A stretch of DNA of 64,000 nt from an uncultured Lachnospiraceae bacterium (GTDB taxonomy: Bacteria > Bacillota > Clostridia > Lachnospirales > Lachnospiraceae), in the NCBI GenBank assembly GCA_944383545.1, contig CALWPY010000001.1:229980-293979 (forward strand), read 5' to 3'. Below the pieces are notes generated by a model, which was given only the letters and a program-made list of their open reading frames with translations, was not told the DNA's origin and ran no database searches. How positions within the stretch are numbered: position 1 is the first letter of the stretch; every line of letters begins with the position of its first letter. Positions 35,249-44,671 of this stretch are shown here, one piece after another. The position numbers and the translations under genes are program-made.

Positions 35249-36205
35249 GTGTTTGAGTTTGAAAAAGCGAAAATTGAAATCGTGGAGATTTCCGATGATA
35301 ACAAGTACGGAAAATTTGTTGTGGAGCCTTTAGAGAGAGGCTATGGTATTACACTTGGCAATTCACTTAGAAGAATTATGCTTTCTTCATTGCCGGGAGC
35401 AGCCGTAAGTCTTGTAAAGATAAAGGGTGTACTTCATGAGTTCAGTTCTATTCCGGGAGTTAAGGAAGACGTAACTGAAATCATTATGAATATAAAGGAT
35501 TTATGTATAAAGAACAATTCTTCAACAAATGAGCGCAAGACAGCTTACCTTGAAGCTTCCGGCGATTGTGTAGTTACTGCCGGAGATATTCATGTTGACA
35601 GTGATATAGAGATACTCAATCCTGACCTTGTAATCGCAAACTTAAGCGGAAGCGATGCAAGACTTGAAATGGAAATGACAATTACAAACGGCAGAGGTTA
35701 TGTGGGTGCAGACAGAAACAAGGAGCTTGACACTGCTATTGACGTAATTGCAGTAGATTCCATATATACACCGGTAGAGCGTGTAAACATTACCGTTGAA
35801 AATACTCGTGTAGGTCAGATAACAGATTACGATAAGCTTACACTTGAAGTATATACAAATGGTACTCTGGCACCGGACGAGGCAGTAAGCCTTGCGGCCA
35901 AGGTACTTAGCGAGCATTTAAATCTCTTTATTGACCTTTCAGAGAACGCAAAGACCGTAGTTGTTATGGTTGAGAAGGCTGAGGATGATAAGGAGAAGGC
36001 TCTTGTTATGAGTATAGACGAGCTGGAGTTATCAGTGCGTTCATACAACTGCTTAAAGAGAGCAGGAATAAACACAGTTCAGGAGCTTTGTGACAAGACA
36101 CCGGAAGATATGATGAAGGTGCGTAACCTCGGACGTAAGTCACTTGAAGAGGTACTTGCAAAGCTTAAAGATTTAGGATTATCATTAAATTCAGGCGACG
36201 AATAA
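35249..36205 (+). CDS. rpoA: RNA polymerase alpha subunit
   Basis: 318 residues. The N-terminal assembly domain ([25 protein letters not shown]) and the C-terminal helix-hairpin-helix domain ([47 protein letters not shown]) are complete. GTG start with AAAGGAGG 8-13 bases upstream. Confidence 0.98.
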   Translation: MFEFEKAKIEIVEISDDNKYGKFVVEPLERGYGITLGNSLRRIMLSSLPGAAVSLVKIKGVLHEFSSIPGVKEDVTEIIMNIKDLCIKNNSSTNERKTAYLEASGDCVVTAGDIHVDSDIEILNPDLVIANLSGSDARLEMEMTITNGRGYVGADRNKELDTAIDVIAVDSIYTPVERVNITVENTRVGQITDYDKLTLEVYTNGTLAPDEAVSLAAKVLSEHLNLFIDLSENAKTVVVMVEKAEDDKEKALVMSIDELELSVRSYNCLKRAGINTVQELCDKTPEDMMKVRNLGRKSLEEVLAKLKDLGLSLNSGDE

Positions 36206-36281
36206 GCCTGTATATCACCACTTAAGCTGAAGGACAGTAAGCATAGTGAAGACCCATAACGGGTAAGGAGGAAATTTTAAA

Positions 36282-36818
36282 ATGGCAATGTATAGAAAAC
36301 TCGGAAAGAAATCCGACCAGAGAAAAGCACTGCTTAGAAACCAGGTAACTCAGTTATTATACCATGGAAAGATTAAGACTACCGATGCAAGAGCAAAGGA
36401 AGTACGTAAAATTGCTGAACATCTTATATCTTTAGCCGTAAAGGAAAGCGAGAACTTTGATGAAGTTAAGGTTATGGCTAAGGTAGCAAGAAAAGATAAG
36501 GACGGCAAGAGAGTAAAGGAAGTTGTAGACGGAAAGAAAGTTACCGTATATGACGAAATTGAAAAGACTGTAAAGAAGGATCAGCCTTCAAGACTTCATG
36601 CAAGAAGAGAAATGCTCAAGGTTTTATATCCTGTTGTTGAAGTTCCAACAGAAGCTGCAGGAAAGAAAGCGGGCACAAAGAAGGTAGACCTTGTAGAGAA
36701 ATTATTTGACGAGTATGGCAAGAAGTATAAGAACCGTCAGGGTGGATATACAAGAATTGTTAAGATTGGTCAGAGAAAGGGCGATGGAGCTCTTGAAGTA
36801 ATTCTCGAATTAGTATAA
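36282..36818 (+). CDS. rplQ: Ribosomal protein L17 with an internal extension
   Basis: 178 residues against about 120 in most bacteria. The N-terminal core MYRKLGKKSDQRKALLRNQVTQLLYHGKIKTTDARAKEVR and the end GGYTRIVKIGQRKGDGALEVILEL are canonical. The extra ~50 residues lie in the middle (about 67-130), rich in Lys and Glu. Similar long L17 proteins occur in Clostridia. It is the last gene before a strong terminator. AGGAGG site. Confidence 0.97.
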   Translation: MAMYRKLGKKSDQRKALLRNQVTQLLYHGKIKTTDARAKEVRKIAEHLISLAVKESENFDEVKVMAKVARKDKDGKRVKEVVDGKKVTVYDEIEKTVKKDQPSRLHARREMLKVLYPVVEVPTEAAGKKAGTKKVDLVEKLFDEYGKKYKNRQGGYTRIVKIGQRKGDGALEVILELV

Positions 36819-36835
36819 TTGAAACAAAACTATAA

Positions 36836-36876
36836 GGCCCTTAATGATATAATTAATGTCATTAAGGGTTTTTTTG
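36836..36876 (+). terminator. Terminator of the ribosomal superoperon
   Basis: CCCTTAATGA (36838-36847) pairs with TCATTAAGGG (36859-36868), followed by seven T. It lies directly after rplQ and before the ECF ATPase gene. Confidence 0.95.
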
Positions 36877-36893
36877 TTATTAAGAGGGAAGTT

Positions 36894-38330
36894 ATGATTA
36901 AGGCAAAAGGTTTAAAAATGAAATATTTTGATGATGGGGATTTTACCTGCCATATAAAAAAGGGCGAGATTATTGCCATAACAGGCCCTAACGGTGCGGG
37001 AAAAACTACATTTGCAAAATACCTTGTAAGACTTATATCACCTGAAGAAAATTGCCTTTATGTAAGCGGTCTTGATGTTGGAAAGGCTGAAAATGAGTAT
37101 GAAATAAGGAAAAAAACAGGTTTTCTCTTTCAAAATCCTGAAAATCAGCTTTTTTGTGATACCGTAGAGGAGGATGTGGCATTTGGCCCTCAAAATATAG
37201 GCATTCCGCGAGAAGAAATTGCGGTAAGGATTTCGGAAGCTTTGGCAGATACAGGGCTTGAATTGCTTAGGAAAAGAAGAATTGAAAATTTAAGCGGTGG
37301 GGAAAAACAGAGAGCAGCACTTGCAGGTGTACTTGCCATGAAACCTGAATGTATAATAATGGATGAATCGCTGGCCATGCTTGATTCAGAAGCCAGACGT
37401 AACCTTATTAAAGTTTTGATGGAAGATAATGAAAAATATAATACAACAATTATTATGATTACCCACAGAAAAGAAGAACTCTTACTTGCTGACAGGATTT
37501 TTCTTATTGATAAAGGGAAAATAGAACGGGTGTATGAAAAAAATAATGGAGAGATAGAAAGATATACAGAAAGCCTTGATAAAAAAATATATTCAGATAA
37601 TAACGAAATTATTATTGATAATATTAAAAAAACAGAAGTAAATGATGAAAAATCAGGAATAATTTTTAATAAGGTATCATTTTGTCATTTGGATGTAACT
37701 TATGACACATGGAAAATGACGGATATTTCGTTAAAGATAAATCAGGGTGAAATCACCATGATAACGGGGAAATTGGGAACGGGAAAGACTACCGTAACAG
37801 AGCTTATATGCGGTATCTTAAAGCCTGTAAGCGGAGGTGTTTATATAGATGGTACTGAGGCAGAAAAAATTTATTTAGGTAAAACAGGATATGTCGGACA
37901 GTTTCCTGAAAGACAACTGTTTGCGGAAACTGTATATGATGACATAATTTTCGGACCAAAAAACATGGGACTTTCGGATGACGAGGTAAAAATCAGGTGC
38001 AGGTATGCAATGGAACTCACGGGACTTGATGAAAAATTACTCTGCAGAAATATAAGGACACTTTCCGGAGGAGAAAAAAGGCGTGTGGCAATGGCAGGTA
38101 TTTTAGCAATGAAGCCGGACTATATCATACTTGATGAGCCGGCGGCAGGTCTTGACATAGAAGGAATAGCAGGCTTAAGAAAACTTTTAATATTGCTAAA
38201 AAGCAAAGGGGTTACAATAATTGTTGTGACGCATGATGAGGAGTATTTCCGTGGATGTTATGACAGAAAGCTTATATTTAAGAAAAGAGAAAATGAATTT
38301 TATTATGAAGAAGATAAGACATGTCAGTAA
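36894..38330 (+). CDS. ecfA: ECF transporter ATPase, two fused ATP-binding domains
   Basis: 478 residues with two complete ABC domains in one chain. Domain 1: GPNGAGKTT, LSGGEKQR, IIMDESLAMLD, with Ser instead of the usual Pro after DE. Domain 2: GKLGTGKTT, LSGGEKRR, IILDEPAAGLD. It corresponds to EcfA1 and EcfA2, which are separate in most Firmicutes. With the EcfT next door it energises vitamin uptake through S components encoded elsewhere. The start is ATG 36894 with GAGGG before it; a longer frame from 36819 would read through the terminator and is rejected. Confidence 0.93.
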   Translation: MIKAKGLKMKYFDDGDFTCHIKKGEIIAITGPNGAGKTTFAKYLVRLISPEENCLYVSGLDVGKAENEYEIRKKTGFLFQNPENQLFCDTVEEDVAFGPQNIGIPREEIAVRISEALADTGLELLRKRRIENLSGGEKQRAALAGVLAMKPECIIMDESLAMLDSEARRNLIKVLMEDNEKYNTTIIMITHRKEELLLADRIFLIDKGKIERVYEKNNGEIERYTESLDKKIYSDNNEIIIDNIKKTEVNDEKSGIIFNKVSFCHLDVTYDTWKMTDISLKINQGEITMITGKLGTGKTTVTELICGILKPVSGGVYIDGTEAEKIYLGKTGYVGQFPERQLFAETVYDDIIFGPKNMGLSDDEVKIRCRYAMELTGLDEKLLCRNIRTLSGGEKRRVAMAGILAMKPDYIILDEPAAGLDIEGIAGLRKLLILLKSKGVTIIVVTHDEEYFRGCYDRKLIFKKRENEFYYEEDKTCQ

Positions 38331-38354
38331 TTAATTCGGAGGCATAAATTATAT

Positions 38355-39125
38355 ATGGCGGATATTACTATCGGAAGATATTATGAGAAAAATTCTATAA
38401 TACATGAAATAGATGTAAGGGTTAAACTCGCATTTATTATAGTTTACATAACTTTATGCCTGGTTAGTGTAAATTGGCTTATGACGGGATTTCTGGGACT
38501 TATTTTAATGAATCTGATACTATTATGCAGAATTTCACCTAAAGCTATTTTAAAAAGTATAAAAAATACGGCAATAATAATATTTATTGGCTCCTTTATA
38601 AATGCATTTACCTCGGATGGAAGAGTGATTTTAGACTGCTATATATTACAAATTACAGATACAGGCCTTAATAAGGCGGCGTTTGTATTTTTTAAGCTTA
38701 TTTTTATTACCTTATCATCGGTTTTATTTGTATATACTACAAAACCAATGGAAATATTAAAGGGTTTAAAAACGGGCTTTAATATTAAGAGTGAATATGC
38801 CATGATAATCACCATAGCAATAAGATTTATCCCTATTCTGTCAGAGGAACTGAGGAGAATTCGCATGGCACAGAAAATGAGAGGTCTGGAGCTTGAAAAA
38901 GGAAAGGCGGTAAAAAGACTTAAATCATCAGTTGCGGTGATTATTCCGTTGTTTCAGGCGGCGATTTCCCGCTCTGAGATAATGGCTGATGCAATGGACG
39001 TAAGATGTTATACGGGCGGGGAGGAAAGAACAGAGCTATATCCCCTTAAGTATAGAAAAAGTGACTATATGGCTTTTATAATAATAATGTTAATGGTTGG
39101 TGTTTGTATAACGATTATGATATAA
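38355..39125 (+). CDS. ecfT: ECF transporter transmembrane protein EcfT
   Basis: A 256-residue membrane protein, with IHEIDVRVKLAFIIVYITLCL at the start, five to six helices, and a cytoplasmic coupling segment with RRIRMAQKMRGLELEKG and a second SRSEIMADAMDVRCYTG, the Ala-Arg-Gly-type coupling motifs (here MRG and VRC) that bind the two ATPase domains. It lies 24 bases after the fused ecfA. Confidence 0.93.
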   Translation: MADITIGRYYEKNSIIHEIDVRVKLAFIIVYITLCLVSVNWLMTGFLGLILMNLILLCRISPKAILKSIKNTAIIIFIGSFINAFTSDGRVILDCYILQITDTGLNKAAFVFFKLIFITLSSVLFVYTTKPMEILKGLKTGFNIKSEYAMIITIAIRFIPILSEELRRIRMAQKMRGLELEKGKAVKRLKSSVAVIIPLFQAAISRSEIMADAMDVRCYTGGEERTELYPLKYRKSDYMAFIIIMLMVGVCITIMI

Positions 39126-39185
39126 TGTACGCGAACACAATGAGCCAAGCGGCTGCGTAGCAGACATTTGGCGAATGTGCGCGAA

Positions 39186-39245
39186 CCATGATGTAGCGTA
39201 GCGAAATCATGGTATAATGTTTTCATCAATCCTTCGGATTGGTGA
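39186..39245. repeat. Palindromic elements between ecfT and truA
   Basis: CCATGAT (39186-39192) pairs with ATCATGG (39206-39212). Then TCATCAATCC (39223-39232) pairs with GGATTGGTGA (39236-39245) over 10 bp around a TTC triloop. The second hairpin, with its TAA tail, recurs at 43838-43863 with one base changed, keeping pairing by a G-U. The gap 39126-39185 also holds GCGTAGC-type GC words. No T-run. Confidence 0.8.
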
Positions 39246-39276
39246 TAATAAAAACCAAAACTGATTGGAGATACAG

Positions 39277-40014
39277 ATGAAGCGTATTAAGCTCATTGTC
39301 GCATATGACGGAACAAATTACTGCGGATGGCAGATACAGGATAACGGAATTACAATAGAAGAAGTTTTAAACAGGGAGCTTTCTAAACTGCTTTCCGAGG
39401 AAATAACGGTTATAGGCGCAAGCAGGACTGATTCAGGTGTACATGCTTTGGGAAATGTAGCTGTATTTGATACGGAAACAAGGATTCCGCCTGAAAAAAT
39501 ATCACTTGCACTTAACCAGAGGCTTCCTGAGGATATAAGAATTCAGGATTCATGTGAAGTTCCTTTGGATTTTCATCCACGTTACCGTGACACGATAAAA
39601 ACCTATGAATATAAAATATGGAATTCGAGATTTTCCAATCCTATTGTGCGACTTTATACAAAGTTTATATATTACAGGCTGGATGTGGATAAGATGCAGG
39701 AGGCGGCAGATTATCTTGTAGGCGAGCATGATTTTAAAAGCTTTTGCTCAAAAGGGTCACAGGTAGAAAACACGGTAAGAAAAATTACGGAGCTTACTGT
39801 AAAAAGAGATGGAAATATGGTTACAATTTCTGTAAGCGGAAACGGATTCTTATATAACATGGTGAGGATTATTGCAGGCACACTTTTAAGAGTGGGAATG
39901 GGAATGTATCCTCCTGAAAAAGTGAAAGAAATTTTAGATGCCTGTGACAGGCAGAAGGCGGGACCTAAGGCAGAGGCCTGTGGTCTTACTTTGGTAAATA
40001 TAAATTATCTGTAG
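39277..40014 (+). CDS. truA: tRNA pseudouridine synthase A
   Basis: A 245-residue enzyme that makes pseudouridine at tRNA positions 38-40. N-terminal VAYDGTNYCGWQIQ; catalytic Asp52 in GASRTDSGVHALG; C-terminal GNGFLYNMVRIIAGTLLRVG. The start at ATG 39277 has TTGGAG 6 bases before it. It is in its usual place after ecfT, but the rplM-rpsI genes that commonly follow are absent. Confidence 0.97.
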   Translation: MKRIKLIVAYDGTNYCGWQIQDNGITIEEVLNRELSKLLSEEITVIGASRTDSGVHALGNVAVFDTETRIPPEKISLALNQRLPEDIRIQDSCEVPLDFHPRYRDTIKTYEYKIWNSRFSNPIVRLYTKFIYYRLDVDKMQEAADYLVGEHDFKSFCSKGSQVENTVRKITELTVKRDGNMVTISVSGNGFLYNMVRIIAGTLLRVGMGMYPPEKVKEILDACDRQKAGPKAEACGLTLVNINYL

Positions 40015-40037
40015 ATAATGGTAAAAGAGGAAAGGAT

Positions 40038-40562
40038 ATGAAAAAAATAGGAGTGATATTTCCGGGTATGGGATATCATAGTGATAAGCCGCTATTATAT
40101 TACGGCAAAAAAATGATGATTGCAAAAGGTTATGACATAACAGATATTAACTATGGCACACTTCCGAAAAATCGCATTGAAGCATTTAACAAAGTATGGG
40201 ACAGTGTATGTACGGCGCTTTCAAAAATCAGATGGGAAGATTATGACAAGATTATTTTTCTTTCAAAAAGCATAGGGAGCGTGGCTGCGGCTAAAATATG
40301 CAGTGAGCAGAACATACCTGCATTTAATATATATAATACTCCTGTACCTGAAACGATTCCAAATATGACAAAAAACGGAATTGTAAATCATGGCACAAAA
40401 GACCCTCTTATGGATACGTCAGTGCTCGAAGCAGGATGCAGGGAGAAAGATATACCTTTATATAAATATGAAAATGGAAATCATTCGATAGAAACGGATG
40501 ATATTGTCCGTAATGTAGAAATACTTGAGGACATTGTAAGAAGATATGATGAAATAATTTAG
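40038..40562 (+). CDS. Alpha/beta-hydrolase-like protein
   Basis: 174 residues. KIGVIFPGMGYHSDKPLLYY opens like a small alpha/beta hydrolase. A nucleophile elbow is seen as FLSKSIGSVAA (S-K-S-I-G, compare GxSxG), the acid as HGTKDPL and a late His in NGNHSIE, giving a plausible Ser-Asp-His triad in order. Similar proteins are annotated as dienelactone-hydrolase-like or DUF-type esterases. The substrate is unknown. AGAGGAAAGG precedes the ATG. Confidence 0.75.
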   Translation: MKKIGVIFPGMGYHSDKPLLYYGKKMMIAKGYDITDINYGTLPKNRIEAFNKVWDSVCTALSKIRWEDYDKIIFLSKSIGSVAAAKICSEQNIPAFNIYNTPVPETIPNMTKNGIVNHGTKDPLMDTSVLEAGCREKDIPLYKYENGNHSIETDDIVRNVEILEDIVRRYDEII

Positions 40563-40575
40563 CGAGGTGATAAGT

Positions 40576-41427
40576 ATGATAGTTGATTTTCATACGCATA
40601 TTTTTCCTGATAAGATTGCAGAGACGACCATAGGTATGCTTTCTTCAAGAAGCAATACCGTACCATGCACAAATGCAACCATGACCGGACTTTCCGATTC
40701 AATGAAAAAATCGGGAGTTACTTTATCGATTATTGTACCGGTGGTGACAAATCCTGATAAAACAGGAAAGATAAATGATGTGGCAGCTAAAACCAATGAA
40801 AAAACTAAGGAAACAGGAATATTTTCTTTTGGAGGAATACATCCTGACACTCCAAACTATAAAGAGGAGCTTACAAGAATTAAAAATCTTGGTTTAAAGG
40901 GCATAAAGCTTCATCCTGATTATTACGGTGTGATGTTTGATGATATCAGGATAATGAGGATAATTGATAAGGCTGCTGAACTCGGACTTGTCATTGTAAC
41001 TCATTCCGGCGTTGACATAGGACTTCCGCAAAAGGTACACTGTACACCTGATATGGTTTTAAGGGTTATGAAAGAAGTAAAGCCTGAAAAGCTTGTGCTT
41101 GCACACATGGGCGGATGGATGATGTGGGAGGAAGTAATGGATAAACTGGCAGACCTTCCGGTTTATTTTGATACGGCATTCTCAATCGGAAAAATAAACT
41201 GGGTGGACAAAAACATAAAATCCGACTTTCACATGCTTACCGATGAGGAATTTGTAAACATGGTAAGGAGACATGGCTCAGACAAAATCCTTTTTGCAAC
41301 AGACAGTCCGTGGGCGGACCAGAAGGAGTATGCCGAGCTTATTTCAAAGATGCCTCTTACAGAAGAAGAAAAAGAAAAAATTTATTATAAAAATGCAGTT
41401 AAACTGCTTGGTATAGATTCTGTATAA
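40576..41427 (+). CDS. Amidohydrolase-family metal-dependent hydrolase
   Basis: A 283-residue TIM-barrel enzyme of the amidohydrolase-2 group. N-terminal metal ligands DFHTHIFP, then KLHPDYYG, VTHSGVD, LAHMGGWM and the late FATDSPW aspartate. Family members decarboxylate or hydrolyse small cyclic acids. The start at ATG 40576 is supported by GAGG 8 bases before. It follows the hydrolase gene by 13 bases and the pair is probably one operon. Confidence 0.85.
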   Translation: MIVDFHTHIFPDKIAETTIGMLSSRSNTVPCTNATMTGLSDSMKKSGVTLSIIVPVVTNPDKTGKINDVAAKTNEKTKETGIFSFGGIHPDTPNYKEELTRIKNLGLKGIKLHPDYYGVMFDDIRIMRIIDKAAELGLVIVTHSGVDIGLPQKVHCTPDMVLRVMKEVKPEKLVLAHMGGWMMWEEVMDKLADLPVYFDTAFSIGKINWVDKNIKSDFHMLTDEEFVNMVRRHGSDKILFATDSPWADQKEYAELISKMPLTEEEKEKIYYKNAVKLLGIDSV

Positions 41428-41516
41428 AATGCAGAGAGATGACCGATATATGAATAACAGTAAAATTATCACTGTTTAAACATCATAATAATATAAAACA
41501 CGAAAGGGAAAGGCAT

Positions 41517-43037
41517 ATGAGAAGAGAAAGAGAAAATATATCACTGCGAACACTGATATTTATATGTCTGATTGCACTTACAATACCATTTGTTCTTCAG
41601 GCATGTGGAAAAGAAGAGGCACCGTCCAAGTCTCCTGTGGAATCATTAGATGATTTAAATAATGCAACAATAGCGGTACAGCTTGGAACAACGGGCGACA
41701 TACTGGCTTCGGATATAGAGGGAGCAGAAATTATACAATGCAACAAGGGAGCAGATGCAATTCAGGCATTAAAGCAGGAAAAGGCAGACTGTGTAATAAT
41801 AGACGAAGAGCCGGCAAAGGCATTTGTGGCAAGAAACAGTGACCTTTCCATATTGGACGAGGAATTCGCAATAGAAGATTATGCGATATGTATAGCAAAG
41901 GATAATGATGAACTCCTGTATCAGATTAATGGAGCAATAGCAGAACTTAAAAACAATGGAACAATAGATAAAATCATTGAAAACTACATAGGAGATGCAA
42001 CTAAGGGAAGCTACACATATGAATCTCCTGCAGGACTTGACCGTTCAAACGGTACCCTTGTTATGGCGACAAATGCGGCATTTGAGCCTTACGAATATGT
42101 AGAGGGCGGAGAAATTGTAGGAATAGATGTAGATATAGCAAGAGCCATAGCTGATATCTTAAACATGGAGCTCGAAATTACTGACATGGAGTTTGATTCC
42201 ATAATAAGTGCGGTAGAGTCAGGTAAGGCAGATATGGGTATGGCAGGCATGACTGTTACCGAGGACAGACTGAAAAATATTAACTTTACTGATACTTATA
42301 CAACAGCTACACAGGTAATAGTGGTAAGAAACGGTACCGCAGAGGAAAAAGAAAGCTTTATAGACAGCATTAAGACAAATTTCATAGAAGATAACCGCTG
42401 GCAGTATCTTACCAATGGACTTCTTACAACCTTGGAAATAAGCTTTTTTGCAGTAATTATAGGTATAGTATTTGGATTTATAATTGCAATACTCCGTGCA
42501 ACCTGTGATATTACGGGGAAATATAAGCTCTTAAATATCTTCCTCAAGCTGTATTTAACAGTAATAAGAGGAACACCTGCAATGGTGCAGCTTCTTATAA
42601 TTTATTATGTAATATTTGCTTCATCAGGAATAAATAAAATAATTATTGCAATAATTGCATTTGGTCTTAACTCATCTGCATACATAGCGGAAATTGTGCG
42701 TTCAGGTATTATGTCAATAGATAAGGGACAGTTTGAGGCGGGAAGAAGTCTTGGTTTTACATATGCTCAGACAATGTGGAATTTCATACTTCCTCAGGCA
42801 CTTAAAAATGTGCTTCCTGCACTCGGAAATGAGTTTATCGTACTTTTGAAGGAAACTTCAATTTCAGGATACATAGGAATAGCAGACCTTACAAGAGGAG
42901 GAGATTATATAAGAAGCCGTACATACGAGGCATTTCTGCCGCTTATAGCCGTAGCGCTTATATATCTCGTGATAGTAGTATGTCTATCCTATCTTGTGGG
43001 CCGTATGGAGAGGAGGCTTAAGAACAGTGACAGATAA
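41517..43037 (+). CDS. Amino-acid ABC transporter: permuted binding domain fused to permease
   Basis: 506 residues. A lipoprotein signal (residues 8-30, lipobox LQAC with Cys30) is followed by two binding-protein pieces in unusual order. Residues 43-159 ([11 protein letters not shown] to [19 protein letters not shown]) match the second half of a polar amino-acid binding protein; residues 179-270 ([15 protein letters not shown] to [13 protein letters not shown]) match its first half. The permease domain follows (about 308-500) with [15 protein letters not shown] and the EAA loop [15 protein letters not shown]. The binding fold therefore looks circularly permuted. A lipid anchor at Cys30 and a membrane domain at the C-terminus would tether it twice. 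The ATPase gene overlaps the 3' end. Confidence 0.9.
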   Translation: MRRERENISLRTLIFICLIALTIPFVLQACGKEEAPSKSPVESLDDLNNATIAVQLGTTGDILASDIEGAEIIQCNKGADAIQALKQEKADCVIIDEEPAKAFVARNSDLSILDEEFAIEDYAICIAKDNDELLYQINGAIAELKNNGTIDKIIENYIGDATKGSYTYESPAGLDRSNGTLVMATNAAFEPYEYVEGGEIVGIDVDIARAIADILNMELEITDMEFDSIISAVESGKADMGMAGMTVTEDRLKNINFTDTYTTATQVIVVRNGTAEEKESFIDSIKTNFIEDNRWQYLTNGLLTTLEISFFAVIIGIVFGFIIAILRATCDITGKYKLLNIFLKLYLTVIRGTPAMVQLLIIYYVIFASSGINKIIIAIIAFGLNSSAYIAEIVRSGIMSIDKGQFEAGRSLGFTYAQTMWNFILPQALKNVLPALGNEFIVLLKETSISGYIGIADLTRGGDYIRSRTYEAFLPLIAVALIYLVIVVCLSYLVGRMERRLKNSDR

Positions 43038-43764
43038 TGTGATGATAAAGGTGGAAGGTCTGAAAAAGACCTTCGGAGAATTAGAAGTACTTAAGGGAAT
43101 TGATACTGAGATAAAAAAAGGTGAAACTCTTGTAATAATAGGACCTTCGGGATGCGGAAAGTCCACGTTTTTAAGATGCTTAAATCTTTTGGAAACACCT
43201 ACTGCAGGACATGTTTATCTTGACGGAAAGGACATTACCGCACCGGGTGTAAATATAAATAAAGAGCGTCAGAAGATGATGATGGTATTCCAGCATTTTA
43301 ATCTCTTTCCTCATCTTAATATAATGGAAAATATTACGGTGGCACCTGTAAAGCTTTTGGGAAAGAGCAGAGAGGAAGCAAAGGAGGATGCGCATAACCT
43401 GCTTGTAAGAGTAGGTCTTTCCGATAAGGAGAATATGTATCCATCACAGCTTTCGGGTGGACAGAAGCAGAGGGTTGCAATCTGCAGGGCACTGGCCATG
43501 AATCCTGAAGTGATTTTATTTGACGAGCCTACGTCGGCACTGGACCCTGAAATGGTAGGCGAGGTGCTTGATGTTATAAAGGGACTTGCTGAAAGCGGAA
43601 TAACAATGATATGTGTAACACATGAGATGGGATTTGCACGGGAAGCGGCGGACAGAGTAATGTTCTTTGACAATGGGGTTATAGCAGAGGACGGAACTCC
43701 TTCTGAAGTATTTGACAGTCCTAAGAACGAAAGACTGAAGGCGTTTCTTTCTAAGGTACTGTAA
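43027..43764 (+). CDS. Polar amino-acid ABC transporter ATP-binding protein
   Basis: A 245-residue GlnQ/ArtP-type ATPase: [67 protein letters not shown] and [13 protein letters not shown]. It powers the fused permease just upstream, overlapping it by 11 bases. The start is taken as GTG 43027 with GGAGG 10 bases before; ATG 43042 is the alternative. Confidence 0.95.
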   Translation: MTDNVMIKVEGLKKTFGELEVLKGIDTEIKKGETLVIIGPSGCGKSTFLRCLNLLETPTAGHVYLDGKDITAPGVNINKERQKMMMVFQHFNLFPHLNIMENITVAPVKLLGKSREEAKEDAHNLLVRVGLSDKENMYPSQLSGGQKQRVAICRALAMNPEVILFDEPTSALDPEMVGEVLDVIKGLAESGITMICVTHEMGFAREAADRVMFFDNGVIAEDGTPSEVFDSPKNERLKAFLSKVL

Positions 43765-43794
43765 AAATGTGTCGAGATATGGTATAATAAATAA

Positions 43795-43860
43795 GCACAG
43801 CGCATATAAATCGCTCCGCGATGGCGCTGTGCGTGCATCATCAATTCTTCGGATTGGTGA
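43795..43860. repeat. Nested hairpin repeats before the dideoxyhexose genes
   Basis: GCACAGCGC (43795-43803) pairs perfectly with GCGCTGTGC (43824-43832), enclosing ATCGC-TCC-GCGAT (43810-43822). A second hairpin, TCATCAATTC (43838-43847) with GGATTGGTGA (43851-43860), is a near copy of the one at 39223-39245. TATAAT at 43783-43788 precedes the block. No T-run. Confidence 0.8.
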
Positions 43861-43890
43861 TAACATTGAAATATACAAAGGTGGTAAGTG

Positions 43891-44667
43891 ATGAAGGTAG
43901 TAATACTTGCGGGTGGTCTGGGTACAAGAATAAGTGAAGAAAGTCATTTAAAGCCGAAGCCTATGATTGAGATAGGCGGTAAGCCTATTTTATGGCATAT
44001 CATGAAAGAATATTCACATTACGGTTTTAATGATTTTATTATATGTTGCGGTTATAAACAGCATAAGATAAAAGAATGGTTTGCGGATTATTATTTATAT
44101 AACAGTGATGTTACATTTGATTTTACAAATAATAACAGTATGACAGTGCATAACAATGTGGCGGAGCCGTGGAAGGTGACCATTGTTGACACAGGGCTGA
44201 ATACAATGACAGGCGGCCGTGTAAAACGCGTACAGAAATTTATTGGTGATGAAACATTTATGCTTACCTATGGTGACGGTGTTTCGGATGTAAATATTAA
44301 GAAGCTTCTGGAGTATCATAGGAGCCACGGGAAGGTGGCAACAATTACTACAGTAAACCTGGACCAGAGATTCGGCGTACTGGATATAACCGAGGATAAT
44401 AAAATTACCTCATTCCGTGAAAAGGACAGTGCCGACGGATCCAGAATTAACGGCGGATATATGGTGCTTGAGCCTGAAATATTTGACTGGATAGATGGTG
44501 ACGAAACGGTATTTGAAAAGAAACCTCTTGAAACTGCTGCTGAAAAAGGAGAGCTTATGGCTTATATCCATGAGGGTTACTGGCAGTGTATGGATACAAA
44601 GAGGGAGATGGACAGACTTAATGATTTGTGGGATTCAGGCAATCCGCCTTGGAAGACATGGGAGTAA
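43891..44667 (+). CDS. rfbF: Glucose-1-phosphate cytidylyltransferase
   Basis: A 258-residue nucleotidyltransferase making CDP-glucose from CTP and glucose-1-phosphate. VVILAGGLGTRISEESHLKPKPMIEIGGKPILWHIM is the sugar-nucleotide-binding P-loop of RfbF; also GGRVKRVQKFIGDETFMLTYGDGVSDV and the C-terminal EGYWQCMDTKREMDRLNDLW. The ATG 43891 is chosen over GTG 43888 because GGTGG precedes it. First of a CDP-sugar operon; the next gene starts 4 bases after its stop. Confidence 0.96.
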   Translation: MKVVILAGGLGTRISEESHLKPKPMIEIGGKPILWHIMKEYSHYGFNDFIICCGYKQHKIKEWFADYYLYNSDVTFDFTNNNSMTVHNNVAEPWKVTIVDTGLNTMTGGRVKRVQKFIGDETFMLTYGDGVSDVNIKKLLEYHRSHGKVATITTVNLDQRFGVLDITEDNKITSFREKDSADGSRINGGYMVLEPEIFDWIDGDETVFEKKPLETAAEKGELMAYIHEGYWQCMDTKREMDRLNDLWDSGNPPWKTWE

Positions 44668-44671
44668 GATT

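Noticed and set aside
36819..36893. N-terminal extension of the fused ECF ATPase
   Set aside because: It would run through the strong rplQ terminator; ATG 36894 has its own ribosome binding site and begins at the conserved domain.
43311..43844. Minus-strand open frame of 177 codons over the ATPase gene
   Set aside because: It is antisense to conserved ABC motifs and shows no own start signals.
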